A stretch of 64,000 bases of DNA from G963677325 sp963810555 (GCA_963810555.1 CAWENX010000010.1:1-64000); one strand, 5' to 3'. Positions 45,362-56,415 are shown, numbered from the stretch's first letter. Notes: generated by a model not told the origin, from the sequence alone. A program made the numbers and translations.

Positions 45362-46642
45362 TTATTTAGAGCCGGGATCTTCAACCGGGATTGTTTCTGC
45401 ACTATTATGTATCAGACCCACTGTCACGTCACTTTTCTCAAGGCGTAAATCCAGGTATTGCTGTAGCTCCGATAATTTTATGGAATTAAAATTGAGCTTT
45501 TTCGCAATTTCATCTGATATACCCTCAGAAACCAGTGTTACTTTGCATCTTTTTGTTGCTGAGTTAAAATACAGAGCTGCAGTTATGCTCAACATATCAT
45601 GTTTGCTTAATGGATCTCTTGCTTTTTGAAATAATATCTCATCAGAAAATTGAGCAAGGTCAATCACTTCCTGATGAGTTGGACTAACTCCTTCATAACA
45701 TGGTGATAATAAGATGATCTCACCTCCGGTTTTCGTTGAAATAACGGCTGAGAAAATTCCTTTGGATGCCTGGAATAAATCGCGATCAACGGGAAAAGCA
45801 CTTGAGACAGTGATGTCGGTTTTTTCTGAATAAGGAGCTCCAAAAACTTTTTTTCCCCATTTAACACCCTCCCTGTGTGCAGCAATAAAATGCCCGGCAA
45901 CTATACGTACTACATTGCCATTCCTGTCTAAAACAGTATTAAGAATAAAATCAAACCCGGTGGCTGCGGCAAAATCTTCCATCTCTTCCCTGCATGGTGT
46001 TTCCACCTGACCAAGCAGCTGTTCGGTAGCTCCCAGAAGATGAACCTGTCCGGTGGTATATTCACCTGCCACCCCAGGAAGTAAAATCTTGGCCCCCCCA
46101 CTCCATCCCGTAGGGTAGTGCGGTACGATATTACCGATTCCTATCCTTACATCAGCCTCCACAACTAAACGATTCACCCATATATCTGTTCCGCGCCGGG
46201 TAGTGCCAAAATGTTTAAGATTATCCTTGTCCAGACAATTATGGTTAATTATTTTCACCCGGCTGATAACATCATCACCAAATTTGGTCCTTATTTCCTC
46301 CGGTGTCATTTGACGATGTGTCCCCAGGGCAATTATCACGGTAATATCATTATCGGGCACACCTCCCAGATTAATTTCATCCAATACAATTGGAAGGATC
46401 TCCCTGGCTGGAGTCAAACGTGTAATATCATCGGCCAGAATGACAACTTTTTGTCCTTTTTTGAGCAGTTTACTGAGTTGTTCTGAGCTGAAGGGATTTT
46501 TAAGCGCCCGTATGGTTTCCTGCGAGATGCTATTTACGGACTTAATATCAGCAGGCTTAAGCTCATATCGTAAAGCATCCGTATCTATCTGTAAATTCAG
46601 TAATTTATCTCCGTAGTGAATATCGACTCTCTTTTTCATCAT
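45362..46642 (-). CDS. LarA-like nickel-pincer racemase (DUF2088 family)
   Basis: A 426-residue intact protein with the full set of LarA signature residues in nearly LarA numbering: DDITR (Asp71/72, Arg75), ALGTHR (His109), the PHYPTGWSGGAKILLPG segment (His175, Lys185) and His201 in TTGQVHL. In LarA these residues bind the nickel-pincer nucleotide cofactor or move the hydride that inverts a 2-hydroxy acid. Homologues act on lactate, malate, phenyllactate, gluconate and other hydroxy acids. There are no larB, larC or larE genes here, so cofactor must come from elsewhere. It lies between the AGE-family epimerase gene (51 bases) and the MFS gene (49 bases) and is likely co-transcribed with both, so a sugar acid substrate is plausible. 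Confidence 0.85.
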   Translation of the reverse strand: MMKKRVDIHYGDKLLNLQIDTDALRYELKPADIKSVNSISQETIRALKNPFSSEQLSKLLKKGQKVVILADDITRLTPAREILPIVLDEINLGGVPDNDITVIIALGTHRQMTPEEIRTKFGDDVISRVKIINHNCLDKDNLKHFGTTRRGTDIWVNRLVVEADVRIGIGNIVPHYPTGWSGGAKILLPGVAGEYTTGQVHLLGATEQLLGQVETPCREEMEDFAAATGFDFILNTVLDRNGNVVRIVAGHFIAAHREGVKWGKKVFGAPYSEKTDITVSSAFPVDRDLFQASKGIFSAVISTKTGGEIILLSPCYEGVSPTHQEVIDLAQFSDEILFQKARDPLSKHDMLSITAALYFNSATKRCKVTLVSEGISDEIAKKLNFNSIKLSELQQYLDLRLEKSDVTVGLIHNSAETIPVEDPGSK

Positions 46643-46693
46643 GATTAGTTATCTTTTTCTGCTTTTTCCCGGAATCTGATTAATAAATTCTAT

Positions 46694-47929
46694 TTACAGG
46701 GAATTAATCTTACCTCCGTTTTTAATCATCCGCTCAATAGACTGTAAATTCATCATCAGGTATCTTATCTGGTGAAAATTATCTTTTCTGTAAATACTTA
46801 TGCCTGGCCGTTGTTTATTTTTTCCGTGACCGGTCGACCGCCTGGCGCCACACTCCGCATTCTTATCTGTAAAGGTTTTCATGACAGTATTCCTTCCGCG
46901 CTCATACCATTCCTTTGCCCAAACTTCGCCCGTATATTCCAATATTGTCATAGTTGCAATAAGCAACTCGGTATGGGCCCACATTACTTTCAGATCATAG
47001 GTAGATCCCTTGCATTTCCCATTAAGACTGAAAACATTATATTCTTCAGTCCCCATACCCTCGAAAACATAATCCCAATCCATTTCTATCAGACGGCGGA
47101 TGCGGTTTTTAACCGTAATCGAAAAGCTGATTGTTCTTTTTGCGTAAAGCCTCATAAAAGACAATCCAGAGGGCCTCAAGAGAATGTCCTGTAAACATAA
47201 CCGATTCATATCCCGGAATTCTTGTGTAATCATGAAAAAGCTCTTCATTTAGCTATTCCGTATCCGGAATTCCAGAAATGGTTCATAATATGATTGACAT
47301 GCTCATCCTGGAGTTCCTCAAGCTGCGGATCTTTGTAAAATGACAGAAGATTGGTCAGAGCCCATATAATAACGAAAGAGTGACCCTGGGTCCTGAGTCC
47401 TTTTTCATCTGTCCCTTTGACAGTAACACCCTCGTAACCGGGATTTTCGTAAGATTTAACCGATGACCAGATTGATTTTATGGCAATGGTGAGATCATCC
47501 TTGATTTCCTTCTGCTTTGTACAGCTCAATAAGACCTGCTGCAGCAAAAAGAGCCCCATAAATATCTTTGTCCGATCCCTGACCGGCAGTGGTTACAACA
47601 GCATCACCCTGGCAGTTGACCGAGTTACGCCATTTTCCATCTCCAGGATAATGTATTTTAACAGGAAATCCCGGGATTTTGTTGCGATCTCAAGGAACTC
47701 TTTCTCCCCTCCGAAATTGTTATATAAATATGAATAAACCCATATTCCGCGACCCTGATACCAGATATATTTTTCATCGTCAGCTACTGAGCCATCATCA
47801 TTAAGCTCACACATAAAACCACCGAATTTGCTGTCGTACCCGCCTTTTTCCCAGAATGGTAAATATTGTTTAAAAATCCGGTCGTTGTAATCGTCCCGTC
47901 AACTCCCTGAGGGTCATTCCGGCGATCAT
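46694..47929 (-). pseudogene. AGE-family sugar epimerase (frameshifted)
   Basis: Four pieces together make an N-acylglucosamine 2-epimerase-like protein of about 410 residues, the family length. They are PEMIAGMTLREL-type start and YLPFWEKGGYDSKFGGFM (before 47815), then GMW-type EKYIWYQGRGIWVYSYLYNN, then EGVTVKGTDEKGLRTQGHSF and PQLEELQDEHVNHIM, and the end DYVFEGMGTEEYNVFSLNGK with WAHTELLIATMTILEYTG (substrate-facing helices). Frames change near 47815, 47560-47610 and 47245. I place the start at ATG 47929, but 47917 is also possible. AGE-family enzymes isomerise aldoses and amino sugars, and here the neighbour is a hydroxyacid racemase. The upstream 350 bases hold scraps of coding-like sequence. 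Confidence 0.7.
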
Positions 47930-48285
47930 TTCGGGTATTTTCGTGAAGGCTGTGGACTGATAGTCTGTAATCCTAAGTTTTCAGGTTCGGAGTATATGAG
48001 ACGATAATCCTTTTGCCGGTGAAATCAGGTCCTTTCTTATTAAAATCAAGCGATTCCTGTTTTTGACATCCTCATATTTAAAATTGAATATGAATATAGA
48101 AAATATTTAATTTTGAATTGTATCAGGGTAAATAAATTTATTTGTAGACTGATTCCACCAATAATTTCCAAGAATTATAACCGAAATAAGTAACTGGCTT
48201 ATTTCGTCTCGAATTACCTATTAGGAATATATTTATATTTTCCTATATGAAACTTTCCGACAAGATTTATTATTTTTTCAAATGG
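47930..48285. other. Intergenic stretch, 356 bases
   Basis: It lies between the AGE epimerase and the two-domain hydrolase. The part at 47940-48060 has a broken coding-like minus-strand segment (GPDFTGKRIIVSYTP), perhaps the lost N-terminus of another gene; I do not assign it. A perfect hairpin is present at 48182-48206. Otherwise it is AT-rich and unremarkable. Confidence 0.4.
48182..48206 (-). terminator. Hairpin downstream of the two-domain hydrolase
   Basis: A 9-base perfect inverted repeat, CGAAATAAG at 48182-48190 and CTTATTTCG at 48198-48206, with a 7-base loop, 80 bases after the hydrolase stop. No T run follows on the minus strand, so it may be a weak terminator or a processing structure. 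Confidence 0.4.
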
Positions 48286-50665
48286 TCATGGCCAGTTTAG
48301 ATGCTTATGGAGAAATTTAAATGTTCCTTCGTCCCGCATAGAATGACCTCCATTAAAGATTTCAAACTCCGTTTTGTCTCCAAGATTAAACTGGTCGTAG
48401 ACATTTTTTACTTTTGCATATTCATAGGCAACCCATTCATCAGGCTGAACAGTATCATCATGTCCCCTTTCAACCATAAAGGGCCGGGGGAAAATCAGGT
48501 AGGCCATCTCGGCATAACTAAAGGTACTTCCCATGTTAAAATAGGGCATCTCCCACTCAATGGAAGTCATAAACCCGTTCGGGAAATGGGTATCCACTAC
48601 TTTTCGCGTCCAGTTGCCGAAATCGCCTGAACATATTGACAGGCAATAATTTTCTAATACAGCCGGTACGCGCATGGCAGTTTCACCTCCATAGCTAAGT
48701 CCGTAAAATGCTATTCTTTTGCTATCCACAAAAGGGAGTGTTCCAAGCCATTGCAGGGTTTGATCATGTTGTGCAATTATAAATGAAAAAAGGGTTTTCT
48801 TTATAGTATTTGCTTTTCTGTCGAGCCAGCGGTACAGATCTTCGCCGCGATAAAGGTTGAATGGTGAAAAAACAATGAACCCCTCATCTGCCAGTTTGGC
48901 TCCTGTATTATTATAAGCTGTGCTGTTTCCCTCAATAAGATCTTTGGGTAATCCGTTACGTCCATGCTGACAAACAACCACAGGTCTCCTTTCTCCGGGC
49001 TTAATATCTTTTGGTATCAGGAGAATCCCATAGGCAGGCAGATCCGGAAAAACATCCAATACTACTTCATACCCCGTCCATCTCGTTTCATCATAAACTT
49101 TTCGCGTAAGAGGATTGAAAGGTAACTTCGTATCATCAAACTTACCTAAAATTTCTTCCTGGTAATATTTTCTATAATTTTTCCCTTCCTCTATAAAGTG
49201 ATCAGGTGAAAAATAGGGATGATAAGATTTGGTGCTCCATACCTTGTTGCCGAATTCCGGCATTACTTTATAAAGGAAAAACCTGTTTCTCTCATAATCA
49301 GAGTCATGCATGAGTCCCTGGACATGGTTCTCGAGTTCTTTAACCTGCCTTTTCTGTCTTTCCTCCGGATTAAACGATTTACGGTTGTCAGCAGAAAGTT
49401 CATTGGTAATATTTAAGGAAGGTTTATATCCAAGGGAACGGACAAATGAACCCAGGGCTTTTTCCGAACCAAAATATTCAGGCTCATTTCCTTTGGCACT
49501 GATCAATTGTCTGACCTGAAAGCCAGGTTTAACCAATTCATCTATCCTTTTAAACTCAGTCTGAACATCAATAAAAGCGGGAGTCCTTATTTTACCCTTG
49601 TTATCTGTTTCAGGGACCATACTATGTTCTACAATAAGCGGACGCGGGGCAATAAGTGATGCCAATTCGGCATCTCCGAATTCGGTAAGAAGTCCCCAGA
49701 TGTTTCGATAGATAGGTTCATCCCAAACCTTCTGGCGTGAATTAAAATATCCGCTTACAAGGACAGCATCAATTCTTTTATCAATGGCAGCAGAGTAAAA
49801 TGCCAAAAGACCTCCCTCGCAGTATCCTGCCACTCCAATCTTTTTATCCTTATCAACAGATTGTCTGAACCAATCAACTGCTGACATCACCTTCATCACT
49901 TCGTATCCAATAACATGATGTCCCATATGAAATGCCTGCCTGTAAATCCATTCCCGGTAAGTCTGCTGTTTATCACCTGTAAAAAGAGTTGCCCTGCTGA
50001 TCAGAACGGGGATCAGCACCTGGAATCCATTCTCTGCCAGACAACGTGCAAACTGAGATTTGACTGGTATTCCGGGTGACAGCCCGGCAAGTTGTTCAGG
50101 AGTCTGGTCTGCATCAGGGATAGCGATGATGTTAGCGACCGGGTCTGATTTGGGCTGAAGCAGAAGCCCCTCACCATATACTCCGTTCAAAACCGGCCAT
50201 CGAACCTGGAAAACACGATACCTGTCTGTTTCTGCAATGATCAGGGGGTCATCGTTACTTGATATTTTTTGCATTGACACCTGAGGGTATTCTTCTTTAA
50301 TTCCCTGGTTATAACTAACATATGGCTGGCTTTTATCGTCAACCCCAATATATTTCATTAAATGTTTGCGGTTTGGCTCAACTGACTTCTCATATGCATC
50401 CTGTGAACTGAAATTACGATTCCAGAATTTTGCCCGATCTAACAACTGATTCTCTGATCTTATCTTCGACAAATTTGTGAGCGCCATCCATTACTTTTTT
50501 ATCTATTTCACCTTCCCATGTAAGTTTATTAGTACCGGGAAGGACCTCCGGCATGTTATTATACTGAAAATTCACCTTTTCCTTTTCCTGAGGAAATGGA
50601 TTGGCTCCGGTTTCTCCGAATACTGAGAAAATAGCCACACCCAGAAGTGTAATTATATTTTTCAT
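48286..50665 (-). CDS. Secreted protein with two alpha/beta-hydrolase domains (one frameshift)
   Basis: Signal peptide from ATG 50665 (MKNIITLLGVAIFSVFGETGA). The first 70 residues join the 733-residue main frame at about 50455, giving about 790 residues. It contains two hydrolase domains: the first has VAGYCEGG at its nucleophile elbow, so Cys (residue 223 of the main frame) stands where Ser is usual, and the second has YGLSYGGETAMR with Ser and a GHDDTVQPDEW/NGGHSM end with Asp and His. Cys elbows are known in dienelactone hydrolases, whereas the second domain resembles acetylxylan esterase/DLH-type proteins. It probably removes ester groups from glycans; this is inference. Upstream lies a divergent gene 133 bases away. 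Confidence 0.78.
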
Positions 50666-50798
50666 GGCAGTCAGATTTATTTATTAAGATTCTCTTCCTG
50701 ATTCAAATATTAAATATTTTTTTCATGATTCACAAATGATCTGTTTATATTTTATAATTACACATATAATTTACAGATCTTTAAAATCAAATTATATT

Positions 50799-51765
50799 AT
50801 GATGAAGATAGTAGTATTAGACGGATATACTCTTAACCCGGGAGATCTGTCCTGGGAAGGGATAAAACAATTTGGTGTTCTGACTGTGCACGATCGCACG
50901 GACCACAGACCAGATATTGTAATTAAAACCATAGGTGATGCCGAAATTATTTTCACCAATAAAACACCTCTGCCCAGGGAGGTATTAAAAAAGTTACCAC
51001 GGTTAAATACATTGGGGTACTGGCAACAGGTTATAACATTGTTGATACAGCTGCAGCAAAAGAATCTGGTATTATAGTCACTAATATACCTGCGTATGGA
51101 ACTACAGCTGTTGCACAGTATACTTTTGCATTGCTGCTTGAAATGTGCCACCATGTCGGAGAACATAATGAAGCCGTAAAAAAAGGATCGTGGTCAACAA
51201 GCATCGATTTTTGTTTTTGGAACTATCCGTTGCTTGAACTTGCCGGTAAAACAATGGGACTTATTGGTTTTGGCCGGATAGGACAGGCTACAGCAAAAAT
51301 TGCCACTGCTTTTGGTCTCAATGTTCTGGCATTTGACCCTGATTTCAACCCTGAAATGGAAAATAATAATTGCAAATTTTCAGCACTTGATGACTTGTTT
51401 GCCCGGTCTGATATTGTCAGCCTTCATTGTCCGTTACTTGAAAGTACCATGGGAATAATTAATAAACACAACATAGAAAAAATGAAAGATGGAGTAATGA
51501 TAATAAATACCTCCCGGGGACTGCTGATTATTGAAAAAGATCTCAGCAATGCATTAAATAGCGGAAAATTGCAGGAGCAGCTGTCGATGTTGTTTCAGAT
51601 GAGCCAATAACCGCAGATAATCCGCTGCTTACTGCTAAAAATTGCATAATAACACCTCATATTGCCTGGGCTTCCAAAGAATCCCGTCTGAGATTAATGA
51701 ATACTGTTACCGAAAATCTTAAGTCGTTTCTGAATGGAGTACCAGTTAATGTTGTAAATCTTTAA
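50799..51765 (+). CDS. D-2-hydroxyacid dehydrogenase, glycerate dehydrogenase-like (two frameshifts)
   Basis: The family has about 320 residues, and three frames here supply that. The start is ATG 50799 (MMKIVVLDGYTLNPGDLSW), chosen over an upstream ATG whose leader is hydrophobic. Frame changes lie near 51016 (LGVLATGYNIVDTAAAKE resumes) and 51575. Motifs are GLIGFGRIGQATAK (NAD-binding), IVSLHCPLL, INTSRG (Arg), the DEPIT Glu and ITPHIAWAS (His); all are catalytic or binding. The enzyme reduces hydroxypyruvate-like 2-oxo acids or oxidises D-2-hydroxy acids such as glycerate. It is the only plus-strand gene in the 44-64 kb block and is transcribed divergently from the two-domain hydrolase. 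Confidence 0.8.
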
Positions 51766-51859
51766 TTACTGATTGATAACATAACAGATGAATTTTTAAA
51801 TTCAGGCCGGTACCGGGGGTTGGTACGGCTGATTTTTGAAATTACAGGTAATAATACTC

Positions 51860-52831
51860 TTAACGAATTATACGAACTGCCTTCAATCCTTCTTTCCACC
51901 AATCCTGAAGAGGACCGCGTGACAGACTTTTAAGAGCATTACCTCTGGTGACTTTAGATATGTCCAGGTTTGCATAAAGCACATCCTCACCATAAATTGA
52001 GGCCTCCTTAATTATATTTCCATCAGGAGCTATAATACGGCTTTGTCCGTGAGAACCGGTGGCATCAGGATTAGCGGGAGCATTTGACTGGACAATATAG
52101 ACATTGTTCTCAACTGCCCTGGCCTGTATCTGCGCCCTGTAAGGGCCAATTTTATTTTCCTCTTTCACTCCTGACTCATGTGATATATAGAAGATAACTT
52201 TGGCACCGGCAAGTACCGGTAAACGAACCAGTTCAGGATAACGTTCATCATGACATATTATAATTGAACAAGGCAAACCATCGATCTGGAAAACTGAAAG
52301 ATGATCTCCCGGATCGGGCCAACGTTCGGCTAGCTGAATTTTATGATACCTTTCAATAATCTTTCCCTCAGGGGAAATAACAGCAGCCGAGTTATATAGT
52401 TTTGTCCCTTCACGGTAAGGCATTCCGACAATAGCATAAACTGAAGACTCCCTGCAAGCCTGCATAACCTGCTTCTCAGCAGAGTTTATCTGGTCCTCAG
52501 AAAGATCTAAAATAACTTGTTCAAAATATCCCGACAATGCGCATTCGGGAAATATGACAACCCTGGCCCCTTCTTCAGCACACTTTTTAATAAAACCGTT
52601 AATCCTGATAACATTTACAGGCAGGTCGCCGGAGGAACGCATCTGAACTGAAGCAACAGGCAGTATTGAGTTCGGTGATTTGTAAGTAACACCAGGCTGA
52701 TTTTTTTCTGCATCATTATTTACCTGTCCGCTAACTTTATTGCAAAAAAGATATGAAAAACAGATAATAAGGAATATACCTTTCAGTCCTGATATATCCC
52801 TCTTCCGAAATAAAATCTTAGGTCCTTCCAT
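51860..52831 (-). CDS. Exported carbon-nitrogen hydrolase
   Basis: An intact 323-residue nitrilase-superfamily amidase. The catalytic triad is Glu96 in FPECALSGY, Lys164 in YHKIQL and Cys193 in IICHDERYPE. The N-terminus has a positively charged start and a hydrophobic stretch (KGIFLIICFSYLFC), so it is probably exported or membrane-anchored, unlike most cytoplasmic members. It hydrolyses an amide or nitrile; substrate unknown. It starts 9 bases after the MFS gene at 52841-54099 ends, so it is in the same operon as the UroD-like and MFS genes. An amide-containing substrate for the operon, for example an amidated or N-acylated sugar, is possible. Confidence 0.82.
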   Translation of the reverse strand: MEGPKILFRKRDISGLKGIFLIICFSYLFCNKVSGQVNNDAEKNQPGVTYKSPNSILPVASVQMRSSGDLPVNVIRINGFIKKCAEEGARVVIFPECALSGYFEQVILDLSEDQINSAEKQVMQACRESSVYAIVGMPYREGTKLYNSAAVISPEGKIIERYHKIQLAERWPDPGDHLSVFQIDGLPCSIIICHDERYPELVRLPVLAGAKVIFYISHESGVKEENKIGPYRAQIQARAVENNVYIVQSNAPANPDATGSHGQSRIIAPDGNIIKEASIYGEDVLYANLDISKVTRGNALKSLSRGPLQDWWKEGLKAVRIIR

Positions 52832-52840
52832 ATAACATTT

Positions 52841-54099
52841 TTAAAGTATTTCAATAGAATGAATATTTGGTATCATCAATTTAAGTATCAACCATGCTGA
52901 TAAATAAGCACATCCGGCTATCAGGAATATAACAAAATATGAACCTGTTAAGCCAATTAAAAGTCCGATAAAAGGAGCAGATAATGCTCCACCTGCCGCA
53001 CCGGCAAATCCGGCAATACCTGTCATCGAACCGACAGCTTTTTTAGGAAAGATATCCGATACTATGGTAAATATATTTGAAGCCCATGCCTGATGACCGA
53101 AGGCAGCACATGTGATCAAAAAAACTGACCATATAATATTAACCTGTGACACAAAAATAACAGGCAGGACAATCAGGGCGCAAAACAGAATTGCAGTTTT
53201 CCTTGAGAAGTCAATGGATCTTCCGATTTTTAATGAACCGTGAAGAAAGCCAACCTCCTGCGATGCCTCCTAAACCGGCAAAGGAATAAATCACAATTAA
53301 CGGTAAAACCAGCTCTTTGATATTTATATTATGCATTTTATTGAGGAAGTCCGGTATCCAGAACAAAATAAACCACCAAACCCAGTCAGTAATAAACCTT
53401 GATAAAACAATAGCATAAGTAGGCCGGTATTTAAAAAGAGCCTTCCAGCTGATTTTTCCTGACTGATCAGGCTCATTGTCTGAAAGTATATAGTCAAGTT
53501 CTGATCTTGTCAGACTAGGATGATTCTGTGGGTGAATAATAAAACAGCAACCAGAAAATAATCCATATAAACCCAAGGCAACCCGTAATAATAAATGCCC
53601 ATTGCCAGCCATAAAGCCAGAAAAATACCTGATACCAGAACAGGTGTTAAAAATGCCCCAACACTGGAACCTACATTAAATACACCCTGTAGCAAATGCT
53701 CTTTCTTTTTTGGGAAACCATTCAGCAACAGTTTTTACTGCTGCAGGGAAATTGGCTGATTCTCCTATTCCCAGGAAAAAACGCATTAAGGAAAATGTCA
53801 ATACACTTCTGGCAGCTGCATGAGCGGTACTTGCAATACTCCATAAAGCAATTAGCTAAAGTATAACCCAGACGGGTACCAAATTTATCCAAAAATCTTC
53901 CTGTGGTGATCAAACCTATTCCATAGGCAATCTGAAACGTCATTACGATATACCCATAATCAATTTCAGACCATCCCAGATCTTCTGATATATAAGGCTT
54001 TAAAATTCCAATAACCTGCCGGTCGATATAGTTAATTGTTGTTGCAAAGAAAAGCAGTGCAACTATACGCCAGCGGTAATTATCTGACTCTTTTTTCAC
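52841..54099 (-). pseudogene. MFS transporter, hexuronate/sugar-acid type (multiply frameshifted)
   Basis: Pieces in several frames add up to about 415 residues. MKKESDNYRWRIVALLFF, NYIDRQVIGILKPYIS and GRFLDKFGTRLGY form the first third, and AEWFPKKERAFATG-type, GVFNVGSSVGAFLTPV and WVWWFILFWIPDFL follow. IFPKKAVGSMTGIAGFAGA and GLTGSYFVIFLIAG make the end. The NYIDRQ and FPKKE motifs are those of the anion:cation symporter (ACS) family, such as hexuronate transporters. Frames change near 53880, 53725, 53580, 53210 and 53155. It is immediately downstream of the UroD-like gene (17 bases) and 9 bases upstream of the amidase. Confidence 0.72.
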
Positions 54100-54116
54100 A
54101 TCAGGTATTTTGAGTT

Positions 54117-55263
54117 TCAGGTCCGGTATTCCATCCAGGCATCACGAAAATGTTTAATCGTTTCCCACCTGGCATTAATTGCAGTGTTACAACTTGATGA
54201 AAAAATAAATCTGTTTTTATATGGTTTCATTCTTGCAAACAAGATTCTCTAACATAATTAAAAACTTCTTTCCTGGTTTTCAGGTCCCTTGTCTCTATTG
54301 CGCTTATTCCGCCCGTTATAATGAACTTATCATGAGTAATTCGCGCTGCTTCATCAAGTTCAATATTCCCCATTGGAGGAAAAGCAACTCCTTCCAGTCC
54401 ATCCACTTTAAGTGAAGAGATAAGTTTAGATTCTCTCTCTGGTTTCCACAGGCATGAATGAAGAATCTGGCTCCGTTTCATGACAAATTGCACTGGCCTT
54501 TTCGTAGAATGAAGCGGAATATGCCTCCACAAATTGGGGCGGATGAAACATAGTGTCGAGGTTATCCATGGACATAATTACCGGAACACCGTTTGAACAC
54601 TGTCCTGACCAGATCGAGCATGTGCTTTTTCATGCAGATCAAGAACTCTTTTTGCAAATTCAGGATGTTCCAGTAAAAAATAGACCGAATTAATTGGCCC
54701 CATAGTAAAATGAAGCATTTTCAGAGGACTGAACAGGTCACCCACGATAATAACACCTCTTTCTCCGACTTCCTGCAGACCTGTTTCATATTTTGTCTTA
54801 TTGAATTTCCATTTCCTGGAAGCGACAAATTGTTCAAAAAGACTGTTTTGCTCCATATAATCGGTTATCAGGAAGTCTTTTTGAACAATTGTGGATTCAT
54901 CAAAAACATATATTAACTTTTCTGACAATTTCCCGGTAGTGAAATGATATTCCTTGCTGATAATTTTATTACTTCCGTCAGATTCAATTGAAGTAACTAT
55001 TTCTCCGTCTTCAAAATATTCATCACAAATCCCGCCAATCCATGCTTCATCCTGTTTACAGTAAATATTACGGCTGAAGACATCTGCTCCCAGGATAGTT
55101 GATCATATCAAGCTGGGTACTCACAATGTTTTAATTCTTCGGGAAATATGCCATGGTTTTTATGATGGGCAAACCATTGCCAGTAATTTGGAGCAAAAAT
55201 AAACCTCGATGGTAACTCGTTTTTAAGTACCAGTCCGATTTCATCTTTGGGACTCAGTTTCAT
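54117..55263 (-). pseudogene. Uroporphyrinogen decarboxylase-fold protein (UroD-like, frameshifted)
   Basis: About 380 residues. The start is ATG 55263 (MKLSPKDEIGLVLKNELPSRF, then FAPNYWQWFAHHK). Middle: EKLIYVFDESTIVQKDFLIT and GVIIVGDLFSPLKMLHFTMG. Late: SSLKVDGLEGVAFPPMGNIEL and KFIITGGISAIETRDLKTR. The end is RFIFSSSCNTAINARWETI with TGA at 54117-54119. The GGI and final SCNT segments are typical of UroD-family proteins involved in methyl transfer or decarboxylation in anaerobes rather than haem synthesis. Frames change near 55080, 54930, 54600, 54540 and 54228. It begins 24 bases after the esterase-like gene. Its role in a glycan cluster is unclear; methyl-group removal is one idea. Confidence 0.7.
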
Positions 55264-55287
55264 CTGCAAAAAGTTAAAATGTAAGTT

Positions 55288-56415
55288 CTATTTATTTCTC
55301 TTTCCCTTCAGTTCGGGTAATATCACATTTTTCAGGGCAAATTCAGAAATCTGGTGATTTGGCGACGTTTCGTCAATTACCAGGTAATAATGATCAGTTT
55401 CACCCATGGAAACGAGTCTTGTAATAACACTTTGCTCAAACAGGTGCATATCAGCATCATAATCCCGGGCAGGATCATGTTGTTTCTGACCGAAACAGCA
55501 GTTATCCCGGCGATTTAGAATCTGTACCTGTTTACGGCCCTCGCCATACGCTCCAAGTAAATAAAGATCGGGATAACCGGCAATTTCACAATAGAGCTGC
55601 GGCAGAAATTGTTCGATATCACCAATGGAGGATCCAACTCTGTAGTACAAGGGAATGGACCCCGCCACATTAAAACTGTATTTAATCCGGTCATCGAGAG
55701 CGGAAATAAGATTTGTTGTCCAGCCGCCCCCCGAAAGTCCGACCATGTCAACTCTTTTATATTTATAAACCTTCATAACGTAATTCAGACTAACAATAGT
55801 CGGATCGAGGAATAATCTTAATCCATAAGTTGGGAGAGGGTCGGGAATACCCAGGTCAGTATTGTATACTTGGCAGTGATCAAAATTGCAGTTCCGTTCA
55901 ACAGATTCTTTAACATGAGGCATATACACTGAAAGAACATCAAATCCGGCTTCCAGCAAGCCTGTAATGGTTGCTTCGATCCTGCTGTAATGAAGTTCAT
56001 CATCAATCAGTGTACAACTATGGCCGGGATTGAATACTATAAGCCTTTTATTTCTGTGGACAGGAACAAAAAGATATGCAAGATCCTTTACAGAATCAAC
56101 TCCCTGAACAGGGATTTCGATCCTGTCCACGCGATTAACAACCTTATGAGGGTGCAGTGGGCTTGGGATACCTGATGTTACAATAACATCCGACCGGTCG
56201 GGGATATGGCTGGAATTCCAAATGGCCCGGATTATTTCAAGCCGCTTGTTAATAACATCACCCTGATTTACAATCCTGATTTCCCTGTCATCACAATTTC
56301 CTGGTGTACAATCTACAAATTGAGATTCGGCCTCAGACATTGCAAGGAAAACCATCACATATACCAGAAATATGGTGGGCAAATAACGATCTGAAAATAT
56401 TGTAAGCCTGAACAT
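55288..56415 (-). CDS. Exported alpha/beta-hydrolase, esterase-like
   Basis: An intact 375-residue protein with signal peptide (MFRLTIFSDRYLPTIFLVYV, cleavage near SEAES). The fold shows LAYLFVPVHRN, LIVFNPGHSCTLID (oxyanion-like), the nucleophile elbow VGLSGGGWTTN (Ser), and a C-terminal segment with DHYYLVIDETSPNHQ, where the Asp and His of the triad would lie. It has many Cys for an exported protein, so disulfides are likely. The neighbours are UroD-like 24 bases downstream and GH28 155 bases upstream. It may remove ester substituents from the pectin backbone that GH28 then cuts; this is inference from location. Confidence 0.72.
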   Translation of the reverse strand: MFRLTIFSDRYLPTIFLVYVMVFLAMSEAESQFVDCTPGNCDDREIRIVNQGDVINKRLEIIRAIWNSSHIPDRSDVIVTSGIPSPLHPHKVVNRVDRIEIPVQGVDSVKDLAYLFVPVHRNKRLIVFNPGHSCTLIDDELHYSRIEATITGLLEAGFDVLSVYMPHVKESVERNCNFDHCQVYNTDLGIPDPLPTYGLRLFLDPTIVSLNYVMKVYKYKRVDMVGLSGGGWTTNLISALDDRIKYSFNVAGSIPLYYRVGSSIGDIEQFLPQLYCEIAGYPDLYLLGAYGEGRKQVQILNRRDNCCFGQKQHDPARDYDADMHLFEQSVITRLVSMGETDHYYLVIDETSPNHQISEFALKNVILPELKGKRNK

